Assembly (NCBI RefSeq): GCF_900103845.1
Contig: NZ_FNIJ01000004.1
Location: forward strand, 310,001-374,000
Source of the DNA: Pseudomonas jinjuensis
GTDB lineage: Bacteria; Pseudomonadota; Gammaproteobacteria; Pseudomonadales; Pseudomonadaceae
Length of the DNA stretch: 64,000 nt
Direction: 5' to 3'
Shown one piece after another: positions 17,712 through 27,597 of the stretch. Within the stretch, counting starts at the first letter, position 1; the number at the start of each line of letters is the position of its first letter. Under the pieces are notes generated by a model. That model saw nothing but the letters and a program-made list of their open reading frames with translations. It was not told where the DNA came from and ran no database searches. The translations under genes were made by a program, and so were the position numbers.

Positions 17712-18542
17712 TCAGAAACCGCCGCGGCCGCCGCCGCAGATGATGGTCTGGCCGGAAACGAAGTTGGCTTCCGGAATGCAGAACATGAATACCGAGCCGG
17801 CAGCTTCTTCCGCGGTGCCGAAGCGGCCCAGCGGAGTGTCGCGGTGGGCCGCGGCGATGCGGTCCGGGTGCACGCCGACCTTGATCTCCCGGCCTTCGAC
17901 GCTCACGGTCTTCTCTTCGGTGGTGGCCTGGGTCAGGCGGGTCTCGATGGCGCCGAAGGCAACGCAGTTGACGTTGACGTTCAGGCGGCCCCACTCCTTG
18001 GCCATGGACTTGGTCAGGCCCATGATCCCGGACTTGGCGGCGGAGTAGTTGACCTGGCCGGCGGCACCACCGGTGCCGGCCACGGAGGAGATGTTGACCA
18101 CCTTGCGGTAGACGACTTCGCCGCGCTCGGCTTCGGCCTTGGTGGCCTCGCGGATGTACGGGTAGGCGGCCTTCAGCAGCAGGAACGGCGCCTTCAGGTG
18201 GCAGTCGACGATGGCGTCCCACTGCTCTTCCGACATCTTCTGGATGACGTTGTCCCAGGTGTAGCCGGCGTTGTTGACGATGATGTCGAGGCGGCCGAAG
18301 GCATCCAGCGCGGTCTTCACGCAACGGTCGCCGAAGTCGGAAGCGACCACGTTGCCGGCGCAGGCGACGGCTTCGCCGCCGAGGGCGCGGATTTCCCCAA
18401 CCACTTCGTCGGCCGGAGCCTGGTCGAGGTCATTCACGACGACCTTCGCGCCTTCGCTGGCGAACTTCAGGGCGATGGCGCGGCCGATGCCGCGGCCGGA
18501 ACCGGTGACGATGGCGACTTTACCGTCGAGTTTCTTGCTCAT
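17712..18542 (-). CDS. SDR family dehydrogenase
   Basis: 276-residue SDR of the same MFE-2-like subfamily as its neighbour (TGSGRGIG, NNAGYTWDNVIQKM, NISSVAGTGG, NYSAAKSG) but clearly more diverged. Two consecutive 3-hydroxyacyl-CoA-type dehydrogenases suggest two stereoisomers or two rounds of oxidation. ATG 18542; the thiolase gene ends 42 nt upstream. Confidence 0.85.
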   Translation of the reverse strand: MSKKLDGKVAIVTGSGRGIGRAIALKFASEGAKVVVNDLDQAPADEVVGEIRALGGEAVACAGNVVASDFGDRCVKTALDAFGRLDIIVNNAGYTWDNVIQKMSEEQWDAIVDCHLKAPFLLLKAAYPYIREATKAEAERGEVVYRKVVNISSVAGTGGAAGQVNYSAAKSGIMGLTKSMAKEWGRLNVNVNCVAFGAIETRLTQATTEEKTVSVEGREIKVGVHPDRIAAAHRDTPLGRFGTAEEAAGSVFMFCIPEANFVSGQTIICGGGRGGF

Positions 18543-18584
18543 GTCTTTCTCCTGGGCAGTTCCAGTTGTTCGGGGATGACGAAA

Positions 18585-19772
18585 TCAGTTCTTGCCGTAG
18601 AGGGTGACGACGCAGGCGCCACCCAGGCCGAGGTTGTGCTGCAGGGCGATGCTCACGCCGTCCACCTGGCGCTTGTCGGCAGTGCCGCGCAGCTGGTGGG
18701 TCAGCTCGTAGCACTGCGCGAGGCCGGTGGCGCCCAGCGGGTGGCCCTTGCACAGCAGGCCGCCGGACGGGTTGGTGACCACGCGGCCGCCGTAGGTGTT
18801 GTCGCCGTCGAGGACGAACTTCTCGGCACCGCCTTCCGGGCACAGGCCGAGGGATTCGTAGGTCAGCAGCTCGTTGTGGGCGAAGCAGTCGTGCAGCTCG
18901 ACCACGCGCACGTCCTGCGGGCCGACAGCGGCCTTCTCGTACACGGCGCGGGAAGCGCGCTGGGCCATGTAGGCGCCGACGAAGCCGGTCATGGTCTTCG
19001 GCTCGAAGGATTCCACCGGGTCGGTGGTCATCGCCTGGGCGAGGATCGCCACGTCGGTGCGCAGGCCGTGGCGGCGGGCGAAGGCTTCGCTGCAGATGAT
19101 CGCCGCGGCGGCGCCGCAGGTCGGCGGGCAGGCCATCATGCGGGTCATCACGCCCGGCCACATCAGGGTGTCATTCATCACGTCTTCGGTGCTGACGATC
19201 TTCCTGAACAGCGCCAGCGGGTTGTTGGCGGCATGCCGGCTGGCCTTGGCGCGGATCGCGGCGAAGGTTTCCATCCTGGTGCCGTACTTGCGCATGTGCT
19301 CGCGCCCCGCCCCGCCGAAGGTGATCAGGTTGCGCGGGATGTCGCCGGCGTCGGCGCACAGCTCGTCCTGGATCGGCAGGTAGTCGCCGCGCGGCAGCGG
19401 ACGATCCGGGAAGTTGGAGCGGGTCGCGCCCGGCTGCATCTGCTCGAAGCCGACCGCCAGGGCGCACTCGACCTGGCCGCTCTCGACCGCGGCGCGCGCC
19501 AGGTACAGGGCGCTGGAGCCGCTGGCGCAGGCGTTGTTGACGTTGAACACCGGGATCGCGGTGCGGCCGACGCGATAGAGCACGGCCTGGCCGCAGGTGG
19601 TGTCGCCGTAGACATAGCCGGCGAAGGCCATCTGCACCTTGTCGTAGTCCAGGCCGGCGTCCTTCAGCGCCAGACGCACGGCGTCCGAACCCATCTCGAT
19701 GTAGCTCGGACTCGCCCCCGGCTTGCTGAAGGGAATCATGCCGACACCGGCCACCAGTACCTTGTTGCTCAT
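18585..19772 (-). CDS. SCP-x type thiolase (paralogue)
   Basis: 395 residues, the same length as the thiolase at 5893-7080 and highly similar along the whole chain. Cys82 is in NNACASGS, the His is in GHPLGATG, and the end reads QHNLGLGGACVVTLYG. It is the first gene of the second leftward beta-oxidation operon and diverges from LAL regulator 2 at 20299. The greatest difference from its paralogue is in residues 120-160, so the two probably take different acyl chains. Confidence 0.86.
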   Translation of the reverse strand: MSNKVLVAGVGMIPFSKPGASPSYIEMGSDAVRLALKDAGLDYDKVQMAFAGYVYGDTTCGQAVLYRVGRTAIPVFNVNNACASGSSALYLARAAVESGQVECALAVGFEQMQPGATRSNFPDRPLPRGDYLPIQDELCADAGDIPRNLITFGGAGREHMRKYGTRMETFAAIRAKASRHAANNPLALFRKIVSTEDVMNDTLMWPGVMTRMMACPPTCGAAAAIICSEAFARRHGLRTDVAILAQAMTTDPVESFEPKTMTGFVGAYMAQRASRAVYEKAAVGPQDVRVVELHDCFAHNELLTYESLGLCPEGGAEKFVLDGDNTYGGRVVTNPSGGLLCKGHPLGATGLAQCYELTHQLRGTADKRQVDGVSIALQHNLGLGGACVVTLYGKN

Positions 19773-20298
19773 CGTTCGCTCCAGGCTGCGTCGCGGCGAC
19801 ACCGCGACCTGTCAGAAAAAGAGCGGCACGGTTTTTCGCCCGGAGGGGGCCACCTTGCCGTCGCAGTCACCGTAACAAGGCGGATCGTCGCGGCTCAGCC
19901 ACCCAAGTCGGGTGGCGATGGAGATAACCGATGGAGTCGGCCATCCGCCCCCCGACCCGGGGGGCCGACACCTGTAATAGCGGGTCGTATCGTCGGTCGG
20001 ACACTACGGATGCGCCTGCGCCCGGAATGCCTCCAGTCACGTCATCGAGCAGGAAAATCGGCGATGATCATCACGGATTCCCCGCCGCATCGCGGCCCTG
20101 GGCGCAACCCGGAACGCCGCACATGGCGCGCTCCCGGCGCTCCGTTCCTCCGCCGCCAGTGGCGGTCTGCGCCAGCGCGCGACACCATGGGGTCTTTCCG
20201 GTGAACGGCAGACCGCTGCCGCCACTGCCAGAATCGATCCAAACAAGAAGGCGACATCCGGCCCTGCCCGGGGCGTCGCCAGTCGAGGAGTAACCTTC
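19773..20298. promoter_or_regulatory. 526-bp divergent intergenic region with hairpins
   Basis: No gene is supported here. It separates the second thiolase operon from LAL regulator 2. I see two short perfect hairpins: GCCACCC/GGGTGGC at 19898-19916 and CCCCCCG-ACC-CGGGGGG at 19948-19964. A weaker inverted similarity links GCCAGTGGCGGTCTGC (about 20156) and GCAGACCG (about 20209). The length and symmetry suit a regulated divergent promoter, but no consensus promoter could be assigned. Confidence 0.5.
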
Positions 20299-23013
20299 AT
20301 GCCTGCCCCCCAGTCACACTCGACAGTTGGCGCTCCCCTCTCGCAAAGGCTGCAGACGGGCGCCGGCCGGACCCCGGCGATCAAGTACGCCGCGCCCGCC
20401 ACCGGCGCCGGCCATCTGGCCCGGGTCCGGCTCATCGAACAGATCGACAGGGCCACCACGGCCAGGCTGATCCTCATCCGCGCCGCCGCCGGCTTCGGCA
20501 AGACCACGCTGCTCCAGCAGTATCGCGAGCACCGCCTGGAACAGGGCAAGCCCACCATCTGGATCAACCTGGACGCCGGCGACAACGATCTCCAGCGCTT
20601 CGTCGCGGCGCTGGGCGACGGCCTGCGCCAACTGCTCGGGACGGACCAGCCCACCCGGGACAGCCACGACCTGCTGGACCTGGTCATGACCTGCGAGACG
20701 CCGTTCGGACTGCTGTTCGACGAGTTCGAGGTGATCCACGACCAGGATGTGCTCGACCTCGTCCAGCAGCTGCTCGACGCGCTGCCCAGCGGCTGCGTGA
20801 TGGCGCTGACCTCGCGCTCGGTGCCGGGCATCGGCCTGGGGCGCATCCGCGCCCGCGGCCAGTTGCTGGAAATCAGGCCCGCCGACCTGCGCTTCACCTA
20901 CGAGGAAACCCAGGCGTTTCTCCATGACAAGCGCCTGCTGCCCCTGCGCGACAACGAGATCCACACGCTGTACCGCTGCACCGAAGGCTGGATCACCGGC
21001 CTGTACCTGGCCAGCCTGTCGCTGTCCGGACGCGACGACCATGCCGCCTTCATCGCCTCGTTCTCCGGGTCCAACCTGGAACTGGCCGAGTACCTCACCG
21101 AGGACATCCTCGCCCGCCAGAGCGTCGAATGCCGCGACTTCCTCCTGCAGTCGAGCATCCCCGGCCAGTTCTGCGCCTCGCTGTGCGACGCCCTCACCGG
21201 CCGCAGCGACAGCGAAGCGATGATCGGGCAACTGGAGCGGGCGAACCTGTTCATCTCGCCGGTCGGCAGCCAGCAGCAGTGGTTCCGCTACCACCCGCTA
21301 TTCGCCAGCTTCCTGCGCGATGCGCTGAAGCGCCAGCACCCGGGCCGGTCCGAGCAGCTGCACGAAGTGGCGGCCCTGTGGTTCCTGCAAGCGCAGCAGC
21401 CGATCCCGGCGATCGACCATCTGTTCCAGGCCGGCCGGCTCGACGAGGCCGCCGCGCGCATCGACGAGCACCTCGACACGCTGGTCGACAGCGCCCGCTC
21501 GCGGCTGTTGCTGCGCTGGCTCGACAGCATTCCCGGCCAGACCCTGGACGGCTATCCGAGCCTGGGCCTGACCTACGCCTGGCTGCTGGCCATGTCCAGC
21601 CGCCAGCAGGACGCCATGCGCGTGGCCGAACGCCTGGAGCGGCAGTCCGCCGGGCATGCCTACGTTCCCCTGGCGATCAGGTGCATGTACCTGGGCATGA
21701 CCGACCAGGTCGACGAATGCTGCCGTCTCGGCCTGGAAGTGCTCGAACGCATGCCGGACAAGGACTGCCATCTCTACGTGGCGCTCGCCCACACGGTCGC
21801 CTCCGCGCTGATGTCGAGCGGGCGCCACGAGGAGGCGCAACTGCTGATCCCCAGCGCGATGCAGCGCGAGAAACGCCTCGGCGGCGGTTTCATGGGCTAC
21901 GGCTTCGGCGCCATCCAGGCCGTCCTCGACCTGATCCAGGGACGGCTGAATAGCGCCTTCACCCGCCTGACCGGCATGCGCGATACGCCACGTCCCGACC
22001 GCCTCGGCGGGCACCATGGCGCGCCACTGATCGTCGACGTGCTGCTTGGCCTGGTCCACTACGAGCGCGGCGAGCTGGAGGAGGCGGAAAAGCGGCTGGC
22101 GCGCAGCCTGCCCTTCGCCAAGCATGTCAGCTCGCCGGATGTGGTGATCGCCAGCCACGTGCTTTCGGCCCGGCTCGCCTGCCTGCGCGGCGACCGGCAG
22201 GGCTGGCTGCGCCATCTGGTGGATCTGCAGCAGCTCGGCGAACAGTCCGGCTCCCAGCGCGTTCGTTGCGCCTCCTGGGTCGAGCGGCTGCGGGTCGCGA
22301 CACTGGACCGGCAACTGGACAACGCCGCGCAGGCCCTGCGCAACGCGGAGCTGGACGCCGACTGGGATCGCCCCAACTTCACCAAGTTCGGCACCGACGG
22401 CGACACCCCCGGCATCGCCCGCCAGCGCCTGCGCATCGCCCAGGGCGAGTTCCGCGCGGCGGCCAAGGCACTGCGCCAGGCCCTCGAGCATGCCCTGCAC
22501 TGGCAGCACCAGCGGCGGGCGCTCAAGCTGCGCCTGTTGCTGGCCCTGGCGCTGGATGGCCAGGGGCAGGAGCAGGAGCAGGAGGCGTTCGAAGAACTCA
22601 CCCAGGCCCTGCAGCTGGCCAGCCATGAGGGATTCGTGATGAGCATCGTCGAGGAAGGCGAACCCATGGCCGCCCTGCTGCAGCGCTGGACGGCCCAGCA
22701 GCGGGCGCGCTGCAGGGAACTGCGGATCGAGGCCGGCTTCGTCGACGAGCTGTTGCGACGTCTCGGCGTGAACAGCGGCGCTCCCGCCGCATCACCCTCG
22801 GCCGCGACCACCACCCAGCACCAGTTGACCGAGCGCGAATTCCAGGTGCTGCGCCTGCTCGCCGATGGCTACCGCAACAAGGCCATCGCCGAGAAGATCT
22901 TCCTGTCCGAGTTCACCGTGAAATCGCACCTGCAGAAGATCTACGCCAAGCTGGAGGTCAACGGACGCACCGAGGCCCTGGCGTCCGCCAGGGCCCGGGG
23001 CTGGATCGAGTGA
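20299..23013 (+). CDS. MalT/AlkS-like LuxR (LAL) transcriptional regulator 2
   Basis: 904-residue LAL regulator: ATPase with AAGFGKTT Walker A at about residues 63-70, a helical-repeat middle, and a C-terminal LuxR helix-turn-helix (LTEREFQVLRLLADGYRNKA). It is closely similar to LAL 3 at 27598 (shared IRAAAGFGKTTLLQQ, matching domain borders), so the two are probably recent duplicates. ATG 20299 has GAGGAG 8 nt upstream. Divergent from the second beta-oxidation operon, which it most likely controls; convergent with the sulfatase gene. Confidence 0.87.
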   Translation: MPAPQSHSTVGAPLSQRLQTGAGRTPAIKYAAPATGAGHLARVRLIEQIDRATTARLILIRAAAGFGKTTLLQQYREHRLEQGKPTIWINLDAGDNDLQRFVAALGDGLRQLLGTDQPTRDSHDLLDLVMTCETPFGLLFDEFEVIHDQDVLDLVQQLLDALPSGCVMALTSRSVPGIGLGRIRARGQLLEIRPADLRFTYEETQAFLHDKRLLPLRDNEIHTLYRCTEGWITGLYLASLSLSGRDDHAAFIASFSGSNLELAEYLTEDILARQSVECRDFLLQSSIPGQFCASLCDALTGRSDSEAMIGQLERANLFISPVGSQQQWFRYHPLFASFLRDALKRQHPGRSEQLHEVAALWFLQAQQPIPAIDHLFQAGRLDEAAARIDEHLDTLVDSARSRLLLRWLDSIPGQTLDGYPSLGLTYAWLLAMSSRQQDAMRVAERLERQSAGHAYVPLAIRCMYLGMTDQVDECCRLGLEVLERMPDKDCHLYVALAHTVASALMSSGRHEEAQLLIPSAMQREKRLGGGFMGYGFGAIQAVLDLIQGRLNSAFTRLTGMRDTPRPDRLGGHHGAPLIVDVLLGLVHYERGELEEAEKRLARSLPFAKHVSSPDVVIASHVLSARLACLRGDRQGWLRHLVDLQQLGEQSGSQRVRCASWVERLRVATLDRQLDNAAQALRNAELDADWDRPNFTKFGTDGDTPGIARQRLRIAQGEFRAAAKALRQALEHALHWQHQRRALKLRLLLALALDGQGQEQEQEAFEELTQALQLASHEGFVMSIVEEGEPMAALLQRWTAQQRARCRELRIEAGFVDELLRRLGVNSGAPAASPSAATTTQHQLTEREFQVLRLLADGYRNKAIAEKIFLSEFTVKSHLQKIYAKLEVNGRTEALASARARGWIE

Positions 23014-23020
23014 GAGGCAA

Positions 23021-23048
23021 GGTGGCCCGCCCGGTTGCGCGGGCCACC
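23021..23048. terminator. hairpin between convergent LAL 2 and sulfatase genes
   Basis: GGTGGCCCGC (23021-23030) pairs with GCGGGCCACC (23039-23048) with an 8-nt loop, in the 47-bp gap between stop codons. No T-tract on either strand; it plausibly terminates both transcripts. Confidence 0.5.
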
Positions 23049-23060
23049 GGCTGATCCGCG

Positions 23061-24638
23061 TCAGTCCGCCCTGCCCGCCTGCTTCGCGGACATCTGCTGG
23101 ACCTGCATCATCGCCTTGCGCACCGCCAGGCTCTGGTAGTTGATGTTGCCCACGCCGAAGCTCACGCCTTCCTGGAACGGGTACTGCGGGATGGTCGAGA
23201 GGAACTGCTTGACCTTGGCCTGGATCGGCACGAACAGCCAGACCTGGTCGGCGGCCCAGCGGCGCGCCATCGGCGATTCCTTGCGGGCGGTCTGGAACGG
23301 GTCGGCCAGCAGGTTGGTCAGCTCCGGTACGTTGGTGACCTTGCGCGCGCTGGTGCTGAAGTCGCCATCCATCTGGGCGAAGGACACCTTCCATTCCTTC
23401 CAGCGGATCGCATCCAGGTCGCCGCCCATGCTGAAGTAGTAGTACTCCTCGCGCGGGCTGTCCTTCACCTCGCCCTTGAAGAACGGCAGGAAATTGTAGC
23501 CGTCCAGGTGCACCTTGTACTGCTTGCCATTGAGCTTGGCGCCTTTCGCCATGTCGGCAACGAGCGTGTTGTCACCGGCGGCGGCGGCCAGGGTCGGCAT
23601 CCAGTCGTTGTGCGCGATCATGTTGTTGTAGTGGCTGCCCGGCTTGAGCACGCCCGGCCACTTCACCAGCAGCGGGATGCGGTGGCCGCCCTCGTTGGAG
23701 GTGCCCTTCTCGCCGGCGAACGGTGCGGTGCCGCCATCCGGCCAGGTGAACTTCTCGGCGCCGTTGTCGGTGGTGTAGATGACGATGGTGTTGTCGGCGA
23801 TCTTCAGATCGTCCAGCTTCTTCAGCAGCTTGCCGACGTGATCGTCGTGCTCGACCATGCCGTCCGGGTACAGGCCGATACCGGTGCGGCCTTCGGACTC
23901 CTTCTTCAGATGGGTCCAGACGTGCATGCGGGTGCTGTTGAACCAGACGAAGAAGGGCTTGTCGGCCTTGTGCGCCTTGTCGATGAAGTTCTCGGTGGCC
24001 TGCACCAGCTCATCATCGATGGTTTCCATGCGCTTGCGGGTCAGCGGGCCGGTGTCCTCGATGCGGCCGTCGGCGTAGGAGTGGATCACCCCGCGCGGGC
24101 CGTACTTCTTCCGGAATTCCGGGTCCTTCGGGTAGTAGTAGGTCTCGGGCTCCTCTTCCGCATTCATGTGGTAGAGGTTGCCGAAGAACTCGTCGAAACC
24201 GTGCTTGGTCGGCAGGTGCTTGTCGCGGTCGCCGAGGTGGTTCTTGCCGAACTGGCCGGTGGTGTAGCCCTGCTGCTTCATCACGTCGCCGATGGTCGGC
24301 GCCCAGTCCGGGATGCCGTGCTCGGAGCCCGGCAGGCCGACGGTCAGCAGGCCGGTGCGGAACGGGTGTTCGCCGAGGGCGAAGGCCGCGCGGCCGGCGG
24401 TGCAGGACTGCTCGCCATAGGCGTGGGTGAACAGCGCACCCTCACGGGCGATGCGGTCGATGTTCGGCGTTTCGTAGCCCATCATGCCCTGGTTGTAGGC
24501 ACTCAGGTTGAAGTAGCCGACGTCGTCGCCAAAGATCACCAGGATGTTCGGCTTGTCGGCAGCGAGGGCGCCAGAAGCGGCGCCCAGCATCGAAGTCACC
24601 AGCGCAAGGCCGGACAACCATTTCCCCACGGGGGTCAT
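23061..24638 (-). CDS. secreted sulfatase (arylsulfatase-type)
   Basis: 525-residue sulfatase with an N-terminal signal peptide (hydrophobic about residues 8-25, cleavage near ALAA-DK). The calcium-binding Asp pair is in FGDDVGYF (38-39). The formylglycine signature CTAGR has the modified Cys at residue 79, fitting the C-x-A/P-x-R pattern. It should hydrolyse a sulfate ester in the periplasm. ATG 24638 is used; a GTG 9 nt earlier overlaps the ribosome-binding site. It is the last gene of a leftward operon after aldehyde and alcohol dehydrogenases, suggesting the released alcohol is oxidised by them. A sulfatase-maturing enzyme is not in the window. Confidence 0.85.
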   Translation of the reverse strand: MTPVGKWLSGLALVTSMLGAASGALAADKPNILVIFGDDVGYFNLSAYNQGMMGYETPNIDRIAREGALFTHAYGEQSCTAGRAAFALGEHPFRTGLLTVGLPGSEHGIPDWAPTIGDVMKQQGYTTGQFGKNHLGDRDKHLPTKHGFDEFFGNLYHMNAEEEPETYYYPKDPEFRKKYGPRGVIHSYADGRIEDTGPLTRKRMETIDDELVQATENFIDKAHKADKPFFVWFNSTRMHVWTHLKKESEGRTGIGLYPDGMVEHDDHVGKLLKKLDDLKIADNTIVIYTTDNGAEKFTWPDGGTAPFAGEKGTSNEGGHRIPLLVKWPGVLKPGSHYNNMIAHNDWMPTLAAAAGDNTLVADMAKGAKLNGKQYKVHLDGYNFLPFFKGEVKDSPREEYYYFSMGGDLDAIRWKEWKVSFAQMDGDFSTSARKVTNVPELTNLLADPFQTARKESPMARRWAADQVWLFVPIQAKVKQFLSTIPQYPFQEGVSFGVGNINYQSLAVRKAMMQVQQMSAKQAGRAD

Positions 24639-24733
24639 GTCGTGCACTCCAGTATTTGTATGTTGTTGAAGGAGGTAGGACGCGGAAGCGTTCGCCGGCG
24701 TGGCGCCGACGAACGCGATGGTTCAGGTGCGGA

Positions 24734-25822
24734 TCACTGATCGAAGACGATCACCGAACGCGCCAGTTCGCCACGGCGCAGTTCGTCGAAGCCTTCGTTG
24801 ATCTGTTCCAGGCGGATGTGCTGGGAAATCATCTCGTCGAGCTTCAGGCGTCCCTGCATGTAGAAGTTCACCAGATTCGGCAGGTCCACCGGGAAGCGGT
24901 TGGAGCCCATGAACGAACCCTGGATCCTGCGCTCGTGGAGCAGCAGCAGCGGATCGATGTCCAGCTTCAGGCCGGGCTTGATCATGCCGATCACGGTGGC
25001 GGTGCCGCCGCGCGCCAGCATGGCGAAGGCCTGCTCGGCGGTCTGCTTGAGACCGATGCACTCGAAGGAGTGCTGCACGCCGCCACGGGTCAGCTCGATG
25101 ACCTGCTGCACGGCATCGCCATTCTTCGCATTGACCACATCGGTGGCGCCGAACTGCTTCGCCAGTTCCAGCTTGGAATCGAGCATGTCGATGGCGATGA
25201 CGCGCGACGCGCCGGCCAGCGCCGCGCCGTTGATCGCGGCCAGGCCGATGCCGCCGCAGCCGAGGACTGCCACCGTGTCACCCGGGCGCACCTTGGCGGT
25301 GTTGAACACCGCGCCGGTGCCGGTGGTGACGGCGCAGCCCAGCAACGCCGCGCGATCCAGCGGCATGTCCTTGCGGATCGCCACCAGCGCGTTCTCGTGC
25401 ACCAGCATCTGCTCGGCATAGGCCGACAGGTTGACGAACTGCTGCATCGGCTTCTGCACGTAGGTCAGGCGCGGCTCCTCTTCCGGACCGCGCTTGGTTT
25501 CCGGGGAAACGCACAGCGACAGGTGACCGGTGACGCAATGCTCGCAGTGGCCGCAGAAGGCGGACAGGCAGGTCACCACGTGGTCGCCCGGCTTCACGGT
25601 GCGCACCAGGGAACCGACCGCCTCGACCACGCCGGCGGCCTCGTGGCCCAGCACCACCGGGCCGGCCGGCCACGGATAGAGGCCATCGACGAAGTGCAGG
25701 TCGGAGTGGCACATGCCCACCGCGACGGTGCGCACCAGGACCTCGTGCGGCCCCGGCTTGCTGATGGCGACATCTTCGATGCTCAGCGGAGTACCAGGCT
25801 GGTGGAATACGGCTGCTTTCAT
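24734..25822 (-). CDS. zinc-dependent alcohol dehydrogenase
   Basis: 362-residue MDR-family enzyme. Catalytic zinc ligands are Cys38, His60 and Glu61 (GHE); structural zinc cysteines are 90, 93, 96 and 104; the NAD motif GCGGIG is near residue 180. It probably oxidises a primary alcohol to the aldehyde for the adjacent aldehyde dehydrogenase. ATG 25822 begins the conserved MKAAVFHQPG; an in-frame upstream start is not conserved. Middle gene of the three-gene operon. Confidence 0.88.
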   Translation of the reverse strand: MKAAVFHQPGTPLSIEDVAISKPGPHEVLVRTVAVGMCHSDLHFVDGLYPWPAGPVVLGHEAAGVVEAVGSLVRTVKPGDHVVTCLSAFCGHCEHCVTGHLSLCVSPETKRGPEEEPRLTYVQKPMQQFVNLSAYAEQMLVHENALVAIRKDMPLDRAALLGCAVTTGTGAVFNTAKVRPGDTVAVLGCGGIGLAAINGAALAGASRVIAIDMLDSKLELAKQFGATDVVNAKNGDAVQQVIELTRGGVQHSFECIGLKQTAEQAFAMLARGGTATVIGMIKPGLKLDIDPLLLLHERRIQGSFMGSNRFPVDLPNLVNFYMQGRLKLDEMISQHIRLEQINEGFDELRRGELARSVIVFDQ

Positions 25823-25888
25823 GTTGTTATCTCGCAGTTGCAACAGGATTGGAGGTGCGGCGGGCAGAATCGCCGCACGGGTGAGGCA

Positions 25889-27301
25889 TCAGCGCTGGAT
25901 CAGCGAGCCGACGATCTGCCGCACCTGCTCGGTGAACGGCGGGCGCATCAGGTCCGGGCCGTCGGCGGCGCGCAGGATGGGCTTGGCGTGGCTGAAGGTC
26001 TTGAAACCGTCGAAACCGTGGTAGCAACCCATGCCGCTGGCACCGACGCCGCCGAACGGCAGGGTATCGACGCCGCCATGCTTCAGCGCATCGTTGATGC
26101 ACACGCCGCCGGAACAGGTGCGGCGCAGCACCAGCGCCTCCTCCGCGGCGTCGCTGCCGAACCAGTACAGGCCGAGCGGACGCGGGTGCGCGTTGATGTA
26201 GCCGATCACCTCGGCGAAGTTCTTGTACGGCTTGAACGGCAGCAGCGGGCCGAACAGCTCGTCCTGCATCACCTTCAGCTCGTCGCCGGGGTTGCGCAGC
26301 AGGGTCGGGGCGATCTTGTGGTGCGGCTGGTCGCTGAAGTCCTCGCTGGCCGGATTCAGCTCGATCAGCTCGACGCCGGCCTCGCGGGCCTCGTTCAGAT
26401 AGCCGTGCAGACGCTCGAAGTGACGGGCGTTGATCACCGAGGTGTAGTCCGGGTTGTCCTTCAGGGTCGGGTACATCTGCGCGACCACCGCCTTGGCGGC
26501 GGCGACGAACTCATCCTGCAGCTCCTCCGGAATGAAGACGTAGTCCGGGGCGAGGCAGATCTGGCCGGCATTGCTCAGCTTGGCGGTCATGATCCTGGTC
26601 ACCGCCGTCTTCAGGTCGGCGCTGCGGGAGATGATGGTCGGCGACTTGCCGCCCAGTTCCAGGGTGACCGGCACCAGGTTCTCCGCGGCGGCGCGCAGCA
26701 CGTGCCTGCCGATGCTGGTGGCGCCGGTGAACAGCAGGTGGTCGAACGGCAGGCTGCAGAAGGCCTGGCCGATGTCCGGGCCACCGCTGACCACCGCCAC
26801 TTCGTCTTCGGCATAGGTCTCGGCGAACAGGCGCGCGAAGAGCTCGGAGGTTCTCGGGTTGAACTCGGAAACCTTGATCATCACCCGGTTGCCCGCCGCC
26901 AGGGCGTCGGCCAGGCCGCCGAAGATCATCACCGCCGGGAAGTTCCAGGCGGTGACGATGCCCACCACGCCCTTGGACTGGTACTGCACCCAGGCTTCGC
27001 CACGATTGCTGGCGCGGGCATCGGGCTGCATCCACCCGGCGAGATTGGCCTTGGCGTACTTCAGCGAGGCGATCGGGCTGAGCACGTCGTACAGGCGGGA
27101 GAGATCCCTGCTGCGGTGACCGAAATCGGCGGTCAGCGCCTCGACGATGGCGTCCTGATGGTCGACCAGCATGCCGATGGCGCGATCGATCAGTTCGATG
27201 CGCTGTTCGGCGGTCCAGGCCTCGCCGGCGAGATAGGCGGCGCGCTGCTTGTCCAGGATCGCGCGGATGAGTGAGGTGTCGTTCTTTTCGTTCACTGTCA
27301 T
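25889..27301 (-). CDS. aldehyde dehydrogenase (coniferyl-aldehyde dehydrogenase-like)
   Basis: 470-residue ALDH of the shorter coniferyl/fatty-aldehyde type, with catalytic Glu215 (LELGGK) and Cys249 (NAGQICL) and the C-terminal hydrophobic PFGGVGASGMG region. It would turn the aldehyde from the neighbouring alcohol dehydrogenase into a carboxylate that the acyl-CoA ligase could activate. It is first in the operon and divergent from LAL 3 (296 bp between starts). ATG 27301 opens MTVNEKND; the longer open frame upstream is not conserved. Confidence 0.85.
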   Translation of the reverse strand: MTVNEKNDTSLIRAILDKQRAAYLAGEAWTAEQRIELIDRAIGMLVDHQDAIVEALTADFGHRSRDLSRLYDVLSPIASLKYAKANLAGWMQPDARASNRGEAWVQYQSKGVVGIVTAWNFPAVMIFGGLADALAAGNRVMIKVSEFNPRTSELFARLFAETYAEDEVAVVSGGPDIGQAFCSLPFDHLLFTGATSIGRHVLRAAAENLVPVTLELGGKSPTIISRSADLKTAVTRIMTAKLSNAGQICLAPDYVFIPEELQDEFVAAAKAVVAQMYPTLKDNPDYTSVINARHFERLHGYLNEAREAGVELIELNPASEDFSDQPHHKIAPTLLRNPGDELKVMQDELFGPLLPFKPYKNFAEVIGYINAHPRPLGLYWFGSDAAEEALVLRRTCSGGVCINDALKHGGVDTLPFGGVGASGMGCYHGFDGFKTFSHAKPILRAADGPDLMRPPFTEQVRQIVGSLIQR

Positions 27302-27597
27302 GTCTGTTTCCCAGTTCAAGGAGAGCCGCCCTTGCGGCGCCACACCAGTGGTCTTGTCGATTGGCCGGACACGGGGGCTTCCAGCCATTTCGCCCGATAC
27401 TAGGAAGGGGTCACCGAGGTGGCGACCGCCAAAGGTAGGAAGGAGGGAGGATCGCCACCCTGGTTCGAAAGGCGCAACAGGGGGAGGAACGCCCCGTACA
27501 GGGCGGCGATGCACGGCGCGACGCAACATGGCTCTGTTTTCGGCGGCGCGGAGCCGGCAATAATGGAAGCGGATTACCCTTTCGCTGGAGAGTTCGT

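Noticed and set aside
19948..19964. CCCCCCG-ACC-CGGGGGG hairpin as a terminator
   Set aside because: It lies between divergent genes, so there is no transcript to terminate; kept only as a structure of the intergenic region.
16773..20204. 1143-codon open frame on the plus strand, and many similar long frames opposite real genes (for example 13-1206, 2720-4042, 9739-12078, 24656-27274, 32412-34571)
   Set aside because: They lie antisense to well-supported genes, show His/Ala/Gly/Val-rich low-complexity composition typical of the reverse strand of GC-rich codons, and contain no recognisable domain.
27302..27597. A small gene in the ALDH-LAL 3 divergent gap
   Set aside because: Short frames there have no homology or ribosome-binding site; it is most simply a divergent promoter.
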